Positions 1-7,956 of a stretch of DNA of 64,000 nt are shown here, piece after piece. The DNA is from an uncultured Eubacteriales bacterium (GTDB lineage Bacteria > Bacillota > Clostridia > Oscillospirales > CAG-272): positions 101,409-165,408 of the forward strand of contig CAKRZR010000005.1 in NCBI GenBank assembly GCA_934433485.1, in the 5' to 3' direction. The notes below the pieces were generated by a model, which saw nothing but the letters and a program-made list of their open reading frames with translations, had not been told where the DNA came from and made no database searches. The position numbers and the translations under genes were made by a program. The number at the start of each line of letters is the position of its first letter. Position 1 is the first letter of the stretch.

Positions 1-22
1 AGAAATAACGGAGGAACCAAAA

Positions 23-610
23 ATGACGACAGCATATCTTTACAGCGGCAATCATTTTGTGCGTACGCCGGAGACGCAAAACGGAGTGTGGATAAGAATG
101 AACGCTCCTACGGAAAAAGAACTGCATGATCTCGCGTCCGCGCTGAAACTGAAAATCGAACAGGGAGCCGCAGCGGCAACAATCGGCGGCAAGCAATACC
201 GGCTGATCCTTTCCGGGCAGCGGATCGTTACGATTTCCGATTCCGCATTAGAGCCCGAAGAAGACGAGGAGCTGGCCGCGTTTGTGAAAACGGTAATGGC
301 GGTGACATTCCCCGCCTATTTTGTGAACATCGATCCCTGCGATGTGCTGCCTATCGTGAACGGCGCGGACTGCCATGTGGTGTCGTTTGCGCTGGAAACA
401 GAGGATATTCCGGGACAGCTTGCCGCAAAGCTGCCGGAGGATCTCGCGGACGCGAAAGGGATCATCGCCGTATTCTGTACATCGGCGCAATCCGCGGAGG
501 AGCTAGAGGTAGGCGTACAGAGCCGCATCGGAAAGGATGCTTCCTTTGTATGGGTCAACCCACTGTCTCTCGCGCAGGAAGCAAATGTATCCCTGATCCT
601 CGCAAAATAA
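23..610 (+). CDS. Hypothetical protein, 195 aa
   Basis: I do not recognise this protein. It is acidic, soluble-looking, with no signal peptide or membrane segment. An upstream GGAGG 8 bases before the ATG fixes the start. The C-terminal third has the alternating hydrophobic strands and acidic helices of a small alpha/beta domain; a faint resemblance to FtsZ/tubulin C-terminal domains is not strong enough to name. It precedes the ribosomal protein gene rplS but is separated from it by a promoter, so it is not clearly in the same operon. Whether it is the last gene of a longer operon cannot be told, because the window starts 22 bases upstream. Confidence 0.75.
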   Translation: MTTAYLYSGNHFVRTPETQNGVWIRMNAPTEKELHDLASALKLKIEQGAAAATIGGKQYRLILSGQRIVTISDSALEPEEDEELAAFVKTVMAVTFPAYFVNIDPCDVLPIVNGADCHVVSFALETEDIPGQLAAKLPEDLADAKGIIAVFCTSAQSAEELEVGVQSRIGKDASFVWVNPLSLAQEANVSLILAK

Positions 611-739
611 TCCCGCGGTAAAAATATTCCGTGCCCGGTTTCCGGTATTGAACCGGGAGCCTATGCGCGGAACACGGAACCGTTTTCACGACGCTGCGCG
701 AACGAACTGGAAAATTCTCGATTTTTTCGCGAAAACCTA

Positions 740-768
740 TTGCAAAATCGCGCGGGATATGGTATACT
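740..768 (+). promoter_or_regulatory. Sigma-A promoter for rplS
   Basis: TTGCAA at 740-745, 17 bp spacer, extended -10 TGGTATACT with TATACT at 763-768. About 100 nt of untranslated leader follows before the rplS ribosome binding site, long enough for an r-protein leader, but I could not define a matching structure. Confidence 0.85.
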
Positions 769-873
769 GTCATTTGTATGTGCGAGGATATATTATGCCC
801 CGCGCTGCCATATCGAACAGTCCTCTGCGAAGCTCCGCACGAATGTTCCAGTTTTAGAAAGGAGTCGATTTCA

Positions 874-1215
874 ATGAACAAACTCGACGCTTTTACAAAA
901 GAGCAGCTGAAGGAAACCGTTCCGTCCTTCAACGTAGGTGATACCGTACGTGTTGCCAACCTCATCAAGGAAGGTACTCGCGAGAGAGTCCAGATGTTTG
1001 AAGGCACTGTGATCTCCCGTCATGGCGGCGGCATCTCCGAAACCTTTACCGTTCGCCGCGTGGCATATGGCTGCGGCGTAGAAAAAACCTTCCCGCTGCA
1101 CTCTCCGCATGTCGTTTCCGTGGAAGTAATTCGCTACGGTAAGGTACGCAGAGCAAAGCTGTACTACCTCAGAGACAGAGTCGGCAAGAGCTCCAAGGTC
1201 AAGGAAAAGATCTAA
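874..1215 (+). CDS. rplS: 50S ribosomal protein L19
   Basis: Ribosomal protein L19 of the large subunit, located at the 30S-50S interface. The 113-residue product matches the family's usual length and shows its hallmarks: an FNVGDTVRV stretch near residue 20, the RVQMFEGTVI segment, and a basic C-terminus ending in RVGKSSKVKEKI. A longer in-frame ORF begins at 778, but the AAAGGAG ribosome binding site 8-9 bases before 874 and family length make 874 the start. It stands alone between its own promoter and a terminator. The usual neighbours trmD and rimM are not visible. Confidence 0.97.
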   Translation: MNKLDAFTKEQLKETVPSFNVGDTVRVANLIKEGTRERVQMFEGTVISRHGGGISETFTVRRVAYGCGVEKTFPLHSPHVVSVEVIRYGKVRRAKLYYLRDRVGKSSKVKEKI

Positions 1216-1234
1216 CCCCATACGCACAAAAAGC

Positions 1235-1281
1235 TCCCCAATCAATGGTCCCATCGCGGCACCGTCGCTTGGGGATTTTTT
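1235..1281 (+). terminator. Intrinsic terminator after rplS
   Basis: TCCCCAA (1235-1241) pairs with TTGGGGA (1269-1275) across a 27-nt loop and is followed by six T. Confidence 0.7.
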
Positions 1282-1324
1282 GTTTCAAACCGCTGCTGTT
1301 GCGGCGACAACTCGGGTTTGGGGC

Positions 1325-1353
1325 TTGCATTCTTTTATCTATTATGTTATACT
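1325..1353 (+). promoter_or_regulatory. Sigma-A promoter for the transglutaminase-like gene
   Basis: TTGCAT at 1325-1330, 17 bp, TATACT at 1348-1353 with the TGn extension (TGTTATACT). Confidence 0.85.
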
Positions 1354-1397
1354 GGTTTCAGAAACCACATCAATATACATGGGAAAGGAAAAATCGC

Positions 1398-2840
1398 ATG
1401 AATCACACACCCTCTCTGATCGGTCAATGGGCCTCGCGGGACGCCGGAACGCTCCTGCACATTCTGTCCGATACCAGCGCGCTACTCGATCTCAGCGACT
1501 GCGGCGAATACGGCGTGATTGCGGTGCTGCGCCGGGAGGATGACGCGCTCTGCTTTACCTCCGAAATCCTGTGCGGCGAGCTGCGTCTCACCGATCCGGC
1601 GACCCTGCAGGGAACGTGCGTCCGCGGCAGGAAGAAAACGGACGTTTCCTTTGAAAAGGTTTCCGATCGTCCCCTTCCGCACGCCTGTCACCACGCACCC
1701 TGTGAGGAGCCTACAGCCGTTCCGGACGATTTTTCGCGCGGCGCCGCGGTCCTGACCGGCTGCTACCATTCTCCGACGCTCTACAACTTCTACATGAATC
1801 TTGCGGACGCAGACGGAAGATTGCGCGTGACGCTCAGTACGGATGGCCGCATCGGATTTTCTCCGCTGTCGGTCTGGTTCGAGGACGGCGCGCTGGTCTG
1901 GCAGATCAACGACGCCTTCAACCGGGGTGTATGCACGCTCCGTCCCGCCGACAACGGATCCCTTTGCGGCAGCTATACGCAGCTTGGCAAACCCGACAAG
2001 ACGGTCCGTTTTGAAAAGCTGTCGGATACGCCCCGTAATCTGCTTTCGGAAGAGGAAACCGCCATTCCGCTGCCGGAGGGAAAATCGCGGCTGGAGCTGC
2101 TGCGCGACTATGCCGCCTACGGTTCTGGTGAGAAAAAGCCGGACTACACCTACGACCTTGACACACCCATGCCTGATGCTCTCCGCGCAGAGCTGGATGC
2201 GCTCGGCTATTCCGACTACATCCGGGGCAAAACGGGAGACGCGCTCGTCTTCGCCTGTCTGGATTTCATGGGGGATCACTTCCATCATAACGGCTCGGGC
2301 GGATGCGGTGGATGCGGACTGGAGAAGATTCTGCACTGGAGCGCGGAACGGGATCATCAAACCAACTGCCGCGGACTGTCGCTGATGCTGGCTGCGCTGC
2401 TGCGCTACAACGGTATCCGCACCGCGCATGTCACCTGCATGCCCTATGAACAGCCCTTCGATGACTGCCATGTGGTGGTGGACTGTTTCCTCCCCTCGGG
2501 TGGGCGTATCCTGCTCGATCCGACCTACCACCTGTATTTCCGCGACGCGCAGGGTGAATATGTTTCCCTGCCACAGCTGCGCACCATCCTTCTGACGGAC
2601 GGCGAACTGATCCCGAACGAGGATGTCCGCTACACCGGCGATTCCTCGGACCACTTCCAGCTGGAGGAATACCGCAATTACATGGCGAAAAACACCCTGT
2701 ACTTCAACCGCAGTCTGCACAGCGCCGACGGCGTTGATATCAGCACGGCTGTCTACCTCTTCCCGCTTTCTTATCCCAGCGAACGGATCTGGAAACAAAG
2801 CGGCGCCATCATCCTCACCGATGAGACGGCGTTCTGGTAA
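1398..2840 (+). CDS. Transglutaminase-like domain protein, 480 aa
   Basis: A cytoplasmic-looking protein without signal peptide. Its C-terminal third carries a transglutaminase-like (papain-fold) core: Cys324 in TNCRGLS, His358 in DCHVVVD and Asp374 in LLDPTYH form the expected Cys-His-Asp triad. In bacteria such domains act as proteases or amidases rather than true cross-linkers; the substrate is unknown. The N-terminal 300 residues are beta-rich and contain two similar blocks of about 110 residues (both with a VRFEKLSD/VSFEKVSD-like motif), suggesting an internal duplication. A GGCGGCG-coded Cys cluster lies just before the catalytic Cys. The start is chosen at the ATG after GGGAAAGGAA. Monocistronic: own promoter and terminator. 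Confidence 0.8.
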   Translation: MNHTPSLIGQWASRDAGTLLHILSDTSALLDLSDCGEYGVIAVLRREDDALCFTSEILCGELRLTDPATLQGTCVRGRKKTDVSFEKVSDRPLPHACHHAPCEEPTAVPDDFSRGAAVLTGCYHSPTLYNFYMNLADADGRLRVTLSTDGRIGFSPLSVWFEDGALVWQINDAFNRGVCTLRPADNGSLCGSYTQLGKPDKTVRFEKLSDTPRNLLSEEETAIPLPEGKSRLELLRDYAAYGSGEKKPDYTYDLDTPMPDALRAELDALGYSDYIRGKTGDALVFACLDFMGDHFHHNGSGGCGGCGLEKILHWSAERDHQTNCRGLSLMLAALLRYNGIRTAHVTCMPYEQPFDDCHVVVDCFLPSGGRILLDPTYHLYFRDAQGEYVSLPQLRTILLTDGELIPNEDVRYTGDSSDHFQLEEYRNYMAKNTLYFNRSLHSADGVDISTAVYLFPLSYPSERIWKQSGAIILTDETAFW

Positions 2841-2853
2841 GCCCTCCACAAAA

Positions 2854-2888
2854 GAAGCCCCCGCGCGTCTGCGGGAGCTTCTTTTTTT
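2854..2888 (+). terminator. Intrinsic terminator between convergent genes
   Basis: GAAGC-CCCCGC pairs with GCGGG-GCTTC around a short loop, followed by seven T. It mainly serves the plus-strand transglutaminase-like gene; only four A precede the stem, so minus-strand activity would be weak. Confidence 0.8.
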
Positions 2889-2896
2889 CCTATATC

Positions 2897-4735
2897 TTAC
2901 TTCGTGGTGCGACCGAACAGCGGGCCGTAGTTGGCGCATGCTCTGTAGTCCGCGCCTTCCTTGTCCATACCGAACGCGTTCCATGCCGCCGGACGGAAGA
3001 TCTTGTCTTCCGGTACGTTGTGCATCGCGACCGGGATCCGGAGCATCGAGCAGAGGGTGATGAGGTCCGCGCCGACGTGACCGTAGCTGATCGCGCCGTG
3101 GTTTGCGCCCCAGTTGTTCATCACATCGTACGCGCTCTTGAACGGGCCTTCCTTGCCATCGCAGCGCGGTGTGAACCAGGTGCAGGGCCAGGTCGGGTTG
3201 GTGCGTTCCATCAGCGTATCGGTGACTTCGTCCGGGAGGTTGACCGTCCAGCCTTCCGCGATCTGGAGCATCGGCCCAAGACCCTGTACGAGGTTCAGAC
3301 GGATCATGGTCGCCGGCATTTCCGCACGGGTCACAAAGTGGCTGGAGAATCCGCCGCCGCGGAAGTTGTCAAAGCCGGCTTCGCACCAAACGGTAGCGTC
3401 CGTCATCTTCTTGATGTCCTCGTCGGTGACTTCCCACCAGCGCTTCATCACGGGCTGACCGTTTTCGTCACGGCATTCCCCGCACGCGTCGAGACAAGCG
3501 GCACCGGAGTTGAGCAGATGGATGATACCGCCGTTTTCCTTAGCCTTGCCTTCGAGATCGTAGCCGGTCACGCGCCGTGTGGCTTCCGGAGACCAGAACG
3601 TACGCACGTCCGCGAAGATCTGGGCGCGGTTGGTGAGAAGCTCCATAAAGAGCATGCCGAGACCGTTTAACACGTCGTTTTCGGTGGCGAACACCATCGG
3701 CTCCTTCTTGCCTGTAAAGTCAAAGGAGGAATTGAGAACGGCTTCCGGATAGTCGCAGTTCGGCCAATGGTCCGTCCACTGGCGCTGTCCCTGGAAGCCG
3801 GCGGCAATGGCGTTGTGACCGACTCTCTCTTCCACAAATGCGTCCGGCAGATTGTCGTTGCCCGCGATCAGATCCTTAATGATGCAGTACATCTTGATCG
3901 TGAATTCCCACTGCTTTTCCTTTTCTTCCGGCGTGAACTTGATCTTTCTCTTTTCGCCGAGGAAATCCACGTAATCCGGGTTGTCGTCTCTGCCTTCCTT
4001 GCAGTGTTCCTTCGTCCAGGCGAGCGCCTTTTCGTATGCCGCATGATCGTAGATGCCCTCTTCCATACGGCGGAGGATCTCAACCTCGTCCACGGATTCC
4101 ACGCGCATGCCGAGGTATTCCTCAATGAACCGCTGGTCGATGATGGAACCGCCGATGCCCATGCACATGGAGCCGATCTGGAGATAGCTCTTCCCGCGCA
4201 TTGTAGCGGCTGCCACTGCGGCACGACCGAACCGGAGCAGCTTTTCGCGGACATCCTCCGGAATACTTGTCACCTCGTCGCGCTCCTGTACCTCGTGACC
4301 GTAGATACCGAACGCCGGCAGACCCTTCTGCGCATGGGTAGCGAGAACGGACGCGAGATATACCGCACCCGGACGCTCCGTACCGTTAAAGCCCCAAACG
4401 CCCTTGATCGTCGTGGGATCCATATCCATCGTCTCGGAGCCGTAGCACCAGCACGGGGTAACGGACAGGGTGATCTCCACGCCCTCTCTCTTGAATTTTT
4501 CGGCGCAGGCAGCGGATTCCGGAACACGACCGATGGTGGTGTCGGCGATGATAACTTTTACATGCTCGCCGTTGGAATAGTAGAGGTTTTCCTCAAAGAG
4601 CTTCTTTGCCGCCTCTGCCATCGCCATAACCTGTCCCTCCAGGCTTTCGCGGAGCTGCATCGGACCTCTGCGTCCATCCACGATGGGACGGATGCCGATG
4701 ACGGGGTACGAGCCGACATATCTGTTTTCTGCCAT
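2897..4735 (-). CDS. fucI: L-fucose isomerase
   Basis: Converts L-fucose to L-fuculose (also D-arabinose to D-ribulose), first step of fucose catabolism, cytoplasmic, Mn-dependent. At 612 residues it is the usual family length and aligns by eye along its whole length with the E. coli enzyme: IGIRPIVDGRRGP near the N-terminus, VTPCWCYGSETMDMDPTT, WGFNGTERPGAVYLA, and the metal/catalytic residues in FATENDVLNG (Glu), FADVRTFWSPEA (Asp) and WGANHG (His). The ATG follows AGAAAGGA. No fuculokinase, aldolase or fucose permease is adjacent, so the remaining steps must be encoded elsewhere. Leader of about 115 nt from the promoter at 4855-4883. Confidence 0.96.
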   Translation of the reverse strand: MAENRYVGSYPVIGIRPIVDGRRGPMQLRESLEGQVMAMAEAAKKLFEENLYYSNGEHVKVIIADTTIGRVPESAACAEKFKREGVEITLSVTPCWCYGSETMDMDPTTIKGVWGFNGTERPGAVYLASVLATHAQKGLPAFGIYGHEVQERDEVTSIPEDVREKLLRFGRAAVAAATMRGKSYLQIGSMCMGIGGSIIDQRFIEEYLGMRVESVDEVEILRRMEEGIYDHAAYEKALAWTKEHCKEGRDDNPDYVDFLGEKRKIKFTPEEKEKQWEFTIKMYCIIKDLIAGNDNLPDAFVEERVGHNAIAAGFQGQRQWTDHWPNCDYPEAVLNSSFDFTGKKEPMVFATENDVLNGLGMLFMELLTNRAQIFADVRTFWSPEATRRVTGYDLEGKAKENGGIIHLLNSGAACLDACGECRDENGQPVMKRWWEVTDEDIKKMTDATVWCEAGFDNFRGGGFSSHFVTRAEMPATMIRLNLVQGLGPMLQIAEGWTVNLPDEVTDTLMERTNPTWPCTWFTPRCDGKEGPFKSAYDVMNNWGANHGAISYGHVGADLITLCSMLRIPVAMHNVPEDKIFRPAAWNAFGMDKEGADYRACANYGPLFGRTTK

Positions 4736-4854
4736 AACTTTGTCTATGTCCTTTCTTGTAATAGAAAATGCACGTTAAAACGGACCCTCATAGAGAACGG
4801 CGCTGGCGCTTATGAAAACGCCGGACGTTTTGCCGAAGATGTCCCTTTGTGCAT

Positions 4855-4883
4855 AGTATAGCATACCGGCAGACAAATTGCAA
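4855..4883 (-). promoter_or_regulatory. Sigma-A promoter for fucI
   Basis: Minus strand TTGCAA (4878-4883), 17 bp, TATACT (4855-4860), with TG upstream of the -10. The leader contains an AAAACG/CGTTTT hairpin. Confidence 0.85.
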
Positions 4884-4921
4884 TCCGGTTTGGCAGAATA
4901 ATTTGTTATTTTTCCGTGACC

Positions 4922-5740
4922 TTACAGGAGCAGTGGCGCGGAGAACAGCACCTCCCGCATCGCGGCGTAGGCGTAGTAATATCCAACCTCCGAGCGCTCC
5001 CTGCCAAGCAGCGCCGTATACGCCGGGCGACCGATGGCGGTCGTGTACCATGCCGTCAGACTGCCGGGGCGTGCCGCGCGCGTGAACGGATAGGATGCCA
5101 TACGGGACAGGAGCCTGCCGATGGTCACGGTACGTTCCGCACAATCCGGCACCGTAGCGAGACACGGCTCCGCGTCGGCGGTACACAAGCTGAGACACAG
5201 GCGTGTCGGCGTGAAATGCAAAAACTGGCACACGGCCGACACCTCCGGCGCCGGATTCACTCCCTCCGCACAGGCAAACGGCGCGCCGGGGAAAAAGCCG
5301 TCACGGAGCTGCATTGACGCCGGTCGCGTGCACACCGCTTTGTCCCCCTTTCGCACGCGCATCCCGTCCGGATGGATACAGGGAAATACGTAGATCAGGC
5401 GATTTTCCCAAAGATACGGCAAATGCACGCCGTACAGCCGCCGCCCCTCCGCGTGAAACAGACAATAATCGCGCAAAAACCGCAGCAGGATCGCCGTGGA
5501 CACCCAATCGCCCTCGATCATTCCGCCGAAATACACCGCCGCGCAAGCCTGCTTGTCTGCGTCCGTTTGCAACCGCGGATCGCCGAGACACACCGCGCGG
5601 ATCGCTCTGCCAGAGATGGATGTGCCAATAACCTGTACCGGCAGCGCATACGTGTCGGCAAGAGCGCCCAGATACGCCTCCATCATGCCATAATCCATCG
5701 GTCGATCCAGCGCGGCAAGCGAATAGAGTTCTTCCGCCAT
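4922..5740 (-). CDS. Degenerate M14 zinc-carboxypeptidase-fold protein, 272 aa
   Basis: The fold signature of M14 metallocarboxypeptidases is recognisable: an ISGRAIRAVCLGD strand region, then GGMIEGDWVSTAILLRFL where active enzymes have GG-x-HG-x-E-W, and PCIHPDGMRV where they have P-x-x-NPDG. In this copy the first zinc-binding pair His/Glu is replaced (Ile and Asp at the aligned places), Asn of NPDG is His, and no convincing third zinc His or catalytic Glu is seen. It is therefore likely inactive as a peptidase, or a binding protein. No signal peptide. GGAGG precedes the ATG. Divergent from the membrane protein at 5883. Sequence is otherwise a full, undamaged frame, which argues for a retained function. 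Confidence 0.65.
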   Translation of the reverse strand: MAEELYSLAALDRPMDYGMMEAYLGALADTYALPVQVIGTSISGRAIRAVCLGDPRLQTDADKQACAAVYFGGMIEGDWVSTAILLRFLRDYCLFHAEGRRLYGVHLPYLWENRLIYVFPCIHPDGMRVRKGDKAVCTRPASMQLRDGFFPGAPFACAEGVNPAPEVSAVCQFLHFTPTRLCLSLCTADAEPCLATVPDCAERTVTIGRLLSRMASYPFTRAARPGSLTAWYTTAIGRPAYTALLGRERSEVGYYYAYAAMREVLFSAPLLL

Positions 5741-5839
5741 GCTTCATTTCCTCCGTTTTCTGTAGTGGGATATACGATCTATATGCGCCGACGGCGGAAT
5801 TGTTTACAAAAATGGCAGGAAATCCGCGCGGAAACATGG

Positions 5840-5845
5840 TATGAT
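5840..5845 (+). promoter_or_regulatory. Possible extended -10 element
   Basis: TATGAT preceded by TGG (TGGTATGAT), 37 bases before the start codon of the membrane protein gene. No clear -35 at 17 bp, so it would depend on the extended -10. Confidence 0.4.
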
Positions 5846-5882
5846 GATAGAGTATGATTTTTGTATGCCAAAGGAGGCTCCC

Positions 5883-6590
5883 ATGCCAACCGCTTCCCGT
5901 CGTTTTCCGCTCCGGCTCGCCGCTGTTCTCTGCGTGCTGACCGTGCTTGGCCGTGTGCTCGGGTATTTGTACGGCGAGACATCCACCAATATCGTCTATG
6001 CGGACTGGGTCGGCACCGTGCTCGGCTACGCGGAGGATCTGCTTGGCTGTCTGCGCTCCACCTATATGCTCTGCGCCGCTGCGTATGGCTATCTCGCGTT
6101 TGGTATCGCGCGGTCATACACAGTGCTCGCTGTCTGCGCCGCCATGAGCCTGTTCGATATGCTCTCCCGGCTTGCCGTCGATCTCTGGCAGAACAGTCTC
6201 ACGGAGCTGCTGACCGTCGCCCTCATCTGGCTGGCGCTGCAGTTCGCGTATGAGCTTGTCCTCTGTGTGCTCGCGTGGCTGACCGCCCGGCTTGTCGATC
6301 GTCTGCGCACCACAAGCAGCCATCCGCGCGCCGAGAACCGCTATTCCCCATCCATGGCACTGCGCGCCTGTCTGCTGTGGCAGCTTCTCGCGCGCGTCGG
6401 CATGGAAGGCTACAACATTCTCTCGTTCACGCGCACCTATACAGCCATCACATCGGCAGAGGTTTCGTCCATGGTCGGGTACATTCTCTATGCCGTGATC
6501 CTGTACGGCGGCGTTGCGTTTCTCATTGAGGAAGGACTGCGCACCTTATGGAACCGCCGCTATACAAAAAACACCGCTGCCGCGCGGTGA
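5883..6590 (+). CDS. Multi-spanning membrane protein of unknown function, 235 aa
   Basis: Not recognised. About five hydrophobic spans can be seen, near residues 10-30, 60-85, 90-110, 115-145 and 195-220, with a basic loop after the fourth (RLVDRLRTTSS) and a basic C-terminus. AAAGGAGG 6 bases before the ATG at 5883 fixes the start; a longer frame begins at 5841 inside the predicted -10. Overall look is of a small clostridial integral membrane protein without catalytic motifs. Single gene, followed 80 bases later by the promoter of the lipoprotein gene. Confidence 0.7.
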   Translation: MPTASRRFPLRLAAVLCVLTVLGRVLGYLYGETSTNIVYADWVGTVLGYAEDLLGCLRSTYMLCAAAYGYLAFGIARSYTVLAVCAAMSLFDMLSRLAVDLWQNSLTELLTVALIWLALQFAYELVLCVLAWLTARLVDRLRTTSSHPRAENRYSPSMALRACLLWQLLARVGMEGYNILSFTRTYTAITSAEVSSMVGYILYAVILYGGVAFLIEEGLRTLWNRRYTKNTAAAR

Positions 6591-6605
6591 TTTTCCCGCA
6601 AACGG

Positions 6606-6634
6606 TTGCATTTCGGCAGCTTTTGTGGTATACT
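6606..6634 (+). promoter_or_regulatory. Sigma-A promoter for the lipoprotein gene
   Basis: TTGCAT (6606-6611), 17 bp, TGGTATACT with TATACT at 6629-6634. Confidence 0.85.
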
Positions 6635-6672
6635 GTCCCATATGCACTGGTAATTCGGAGGAACATTATTAT

Positions 6673-7746
6673 ATGAAGCTTTTTGCCAAACGTATCTGTG
6701 GTATGCTTTGCGCCGCACTGCTTGTCTCATCCGCAATGGTCGGCTGTCAGAGTAAAGATGACACATTGTATTACCGCTACGACTACGATCTTTCGGAATA
6801 CATCGATCTCGGCACCTATTCCGGCATCCCGGCTACCGCGTCGGACGTTTCGGTCACAGATGACGAGGTGGAGATGCAGATCCAGTCCACACTGTCCTAC
6901 TACGCCGGCGAGGAGGAGGTAGACACCCCCGCGGCGTTCGGCAATGTCGTCTACTTTGACGCGGACGTAACCTTAAACGGTGATACCCTCTCGGAATACG
7001 CCGTAGAGGAAGGCTCCCTTACCCTTGGCTTCGGCACCTACGGCGAGGATATCGACAACGCGCTGACCGGCTGCCTGGCAGGCGACACGATTACAGCGAC
7101 CCGCACGCTGCCCGACAGCACGGAATACGGCGATTATGCCGGCGCGACCCTGGATTACGCCATCACCGTGGAGCGGGTCTGCCGCACCGAGATTCCGGAA
7201 CTGACCGATCTGTACGCGCAGACGGTGCTCAATTTCGACTCCGCAGAGGCATATCGCACCGCTGTCCGGGAGGCAATGGAGGCATCCGCCAAGAGCAACC
7301 GCGACGCGCTCATCCTCTCGCAGGTATGGCCGCAGCTCGTCGAGGAAACCACCGTTAAGAAGTATCCCGAAAAGGAGCTTACCGAGATCCGCAACCAGGT
7401 CAATATGGAAATCGACAGCTATATCAACGCCGTGGGCATCGACCGTGACACGTATATCGAGCTGAAATACAATATGACCGCAGATGCATTTGAGGCGTAC
7501 GTAGAGGAACTGTCGAAGGATCAGGTCAAGGAGGAAATGATCGTCTATGCCATCGCTCGTGCGGAGAACATCGAGGTCACGGACGAGGACTACGCCACCT
7601 ACGCCGCCATCTACGCAAGCAATTACGGCTACGACACCGTGGAGGACATGGAAAACGCGTTCGGCAAACAGGTCGTACGCGCCGGTGTGCTCTCCGATGT
7701 AACAAAAGCGTGGGTTGGCGCGCATGCCAACGTATCGGCTTCGTAA
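6673..7746 (+). CDS. Trigger-factor-like lipoprotein (possible peptidyl-prolyl isomerase/chaperone)
   Basis: 357 residues with a lipoprotein signal peptide: KRxC..LLVSS, lipobox MVGC, acylated Cys25. The mature part begins with a YIDLGTYSGI strand and VSVTDDEVEMQIQSTL helix like the start of the trigger factor FKBP insertion region, continues through an FKBP-like beta domain (VYFDADVTLNGDTL ... LTLGFGTYGEDIDNAL) and ends in a long helical trigger-factor C-terminal-like region (residues about 190-350). It would act outside the membrane as a secretion or folding factor, similar in concept to PrsA. RBS GGAGG lies 15 bases upstream, weakly spaced. A Rho-independent terminator follows. Confidence 0.8.
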   Translation: MKLFAKRICGMLCAALLVSSAMVGCQSKDDTLYYRYDYDLSEYIDLGTYSGIPATASDVSVTDDEVEMQIQSTLSYYAGEEEVDTPAAFGNVVYFDADVTLNGDTLSEYAVEEGSLTLGFGTYGEDIDNALTGCLAGDTITATRTLPDSTEYGDYAGATLDYAITVERVCRTEIPELTDLYAQTVLNFDSAEAYRTAVREAMEASAKSNRDALILSQVWPQLVEETTVKKYPEKELTEIRNQVNMEIDSYINAVGIDRDTYIELKYNMTADAFEAYVEELSKDQVKEEMIVYAIARAENIEVTDEDYATYAAIYASNYGYDTVEDMENAFGKQVVRAGVLSDVTKAWVGAHANVSAS

Positions 7747-7767
7747 AACACATAGGAAAAGTCAAAG

Positions 7768-7796
7768 CTGCCGCAGCAAATCCGCGGCAGTTTTTT
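7768..7796 (+). terminator. Intrinsic terminator after the lipoprotein gene
   Basis: CTGCCGC / GCGGCAG stem (7-bp, 9-nt loop) followed by six T. Confidence 0.9.
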
Positions 7797-7873
7797 GTAT
7801 TTCCATATGCCGTCGCACAATGAAACCATCACATTTTTTTACATTTTACGCATTCAAAAGGATAAAAGATTGC

Positions 7874-7902
7874 TTGACAATGGGCTTTTTACAGGTTATA
7901 AT
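7874..7902 (+). promoter_or_regulatory. Consensus sigma-A promoter for the BspA-like gene
   Basis: Perfect TTGACA (7874-7879), 17 bp, perfect TATAAT (7897-7902). Confidence 0.9.
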
Positions 7903-7956
7903 ATAAGTGACAGTCCATATATTTACAAGTTCCTGATGAAAACAAGGAGGTTTCTT

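Noticed and set aside
23..610. FtsZ/tubulin-like C-terminal domain in the first gene
   Set aside because: Only vague strand/helix similarity; no GTP-binding motif and no specific signature.
1482..2984. 500-codon minus-strand frame opposite the transglutaminase-like gene
   Set aside because: Shadow frame; overlaps the terminator and the fucI 3' end, low-complexity Arg/Val-rich product.
3767..4861. 364-codon plus-strand frame opposite fucI
   Set aside because: Shadow of a clear enzyme gene, running through the fucI promoter.
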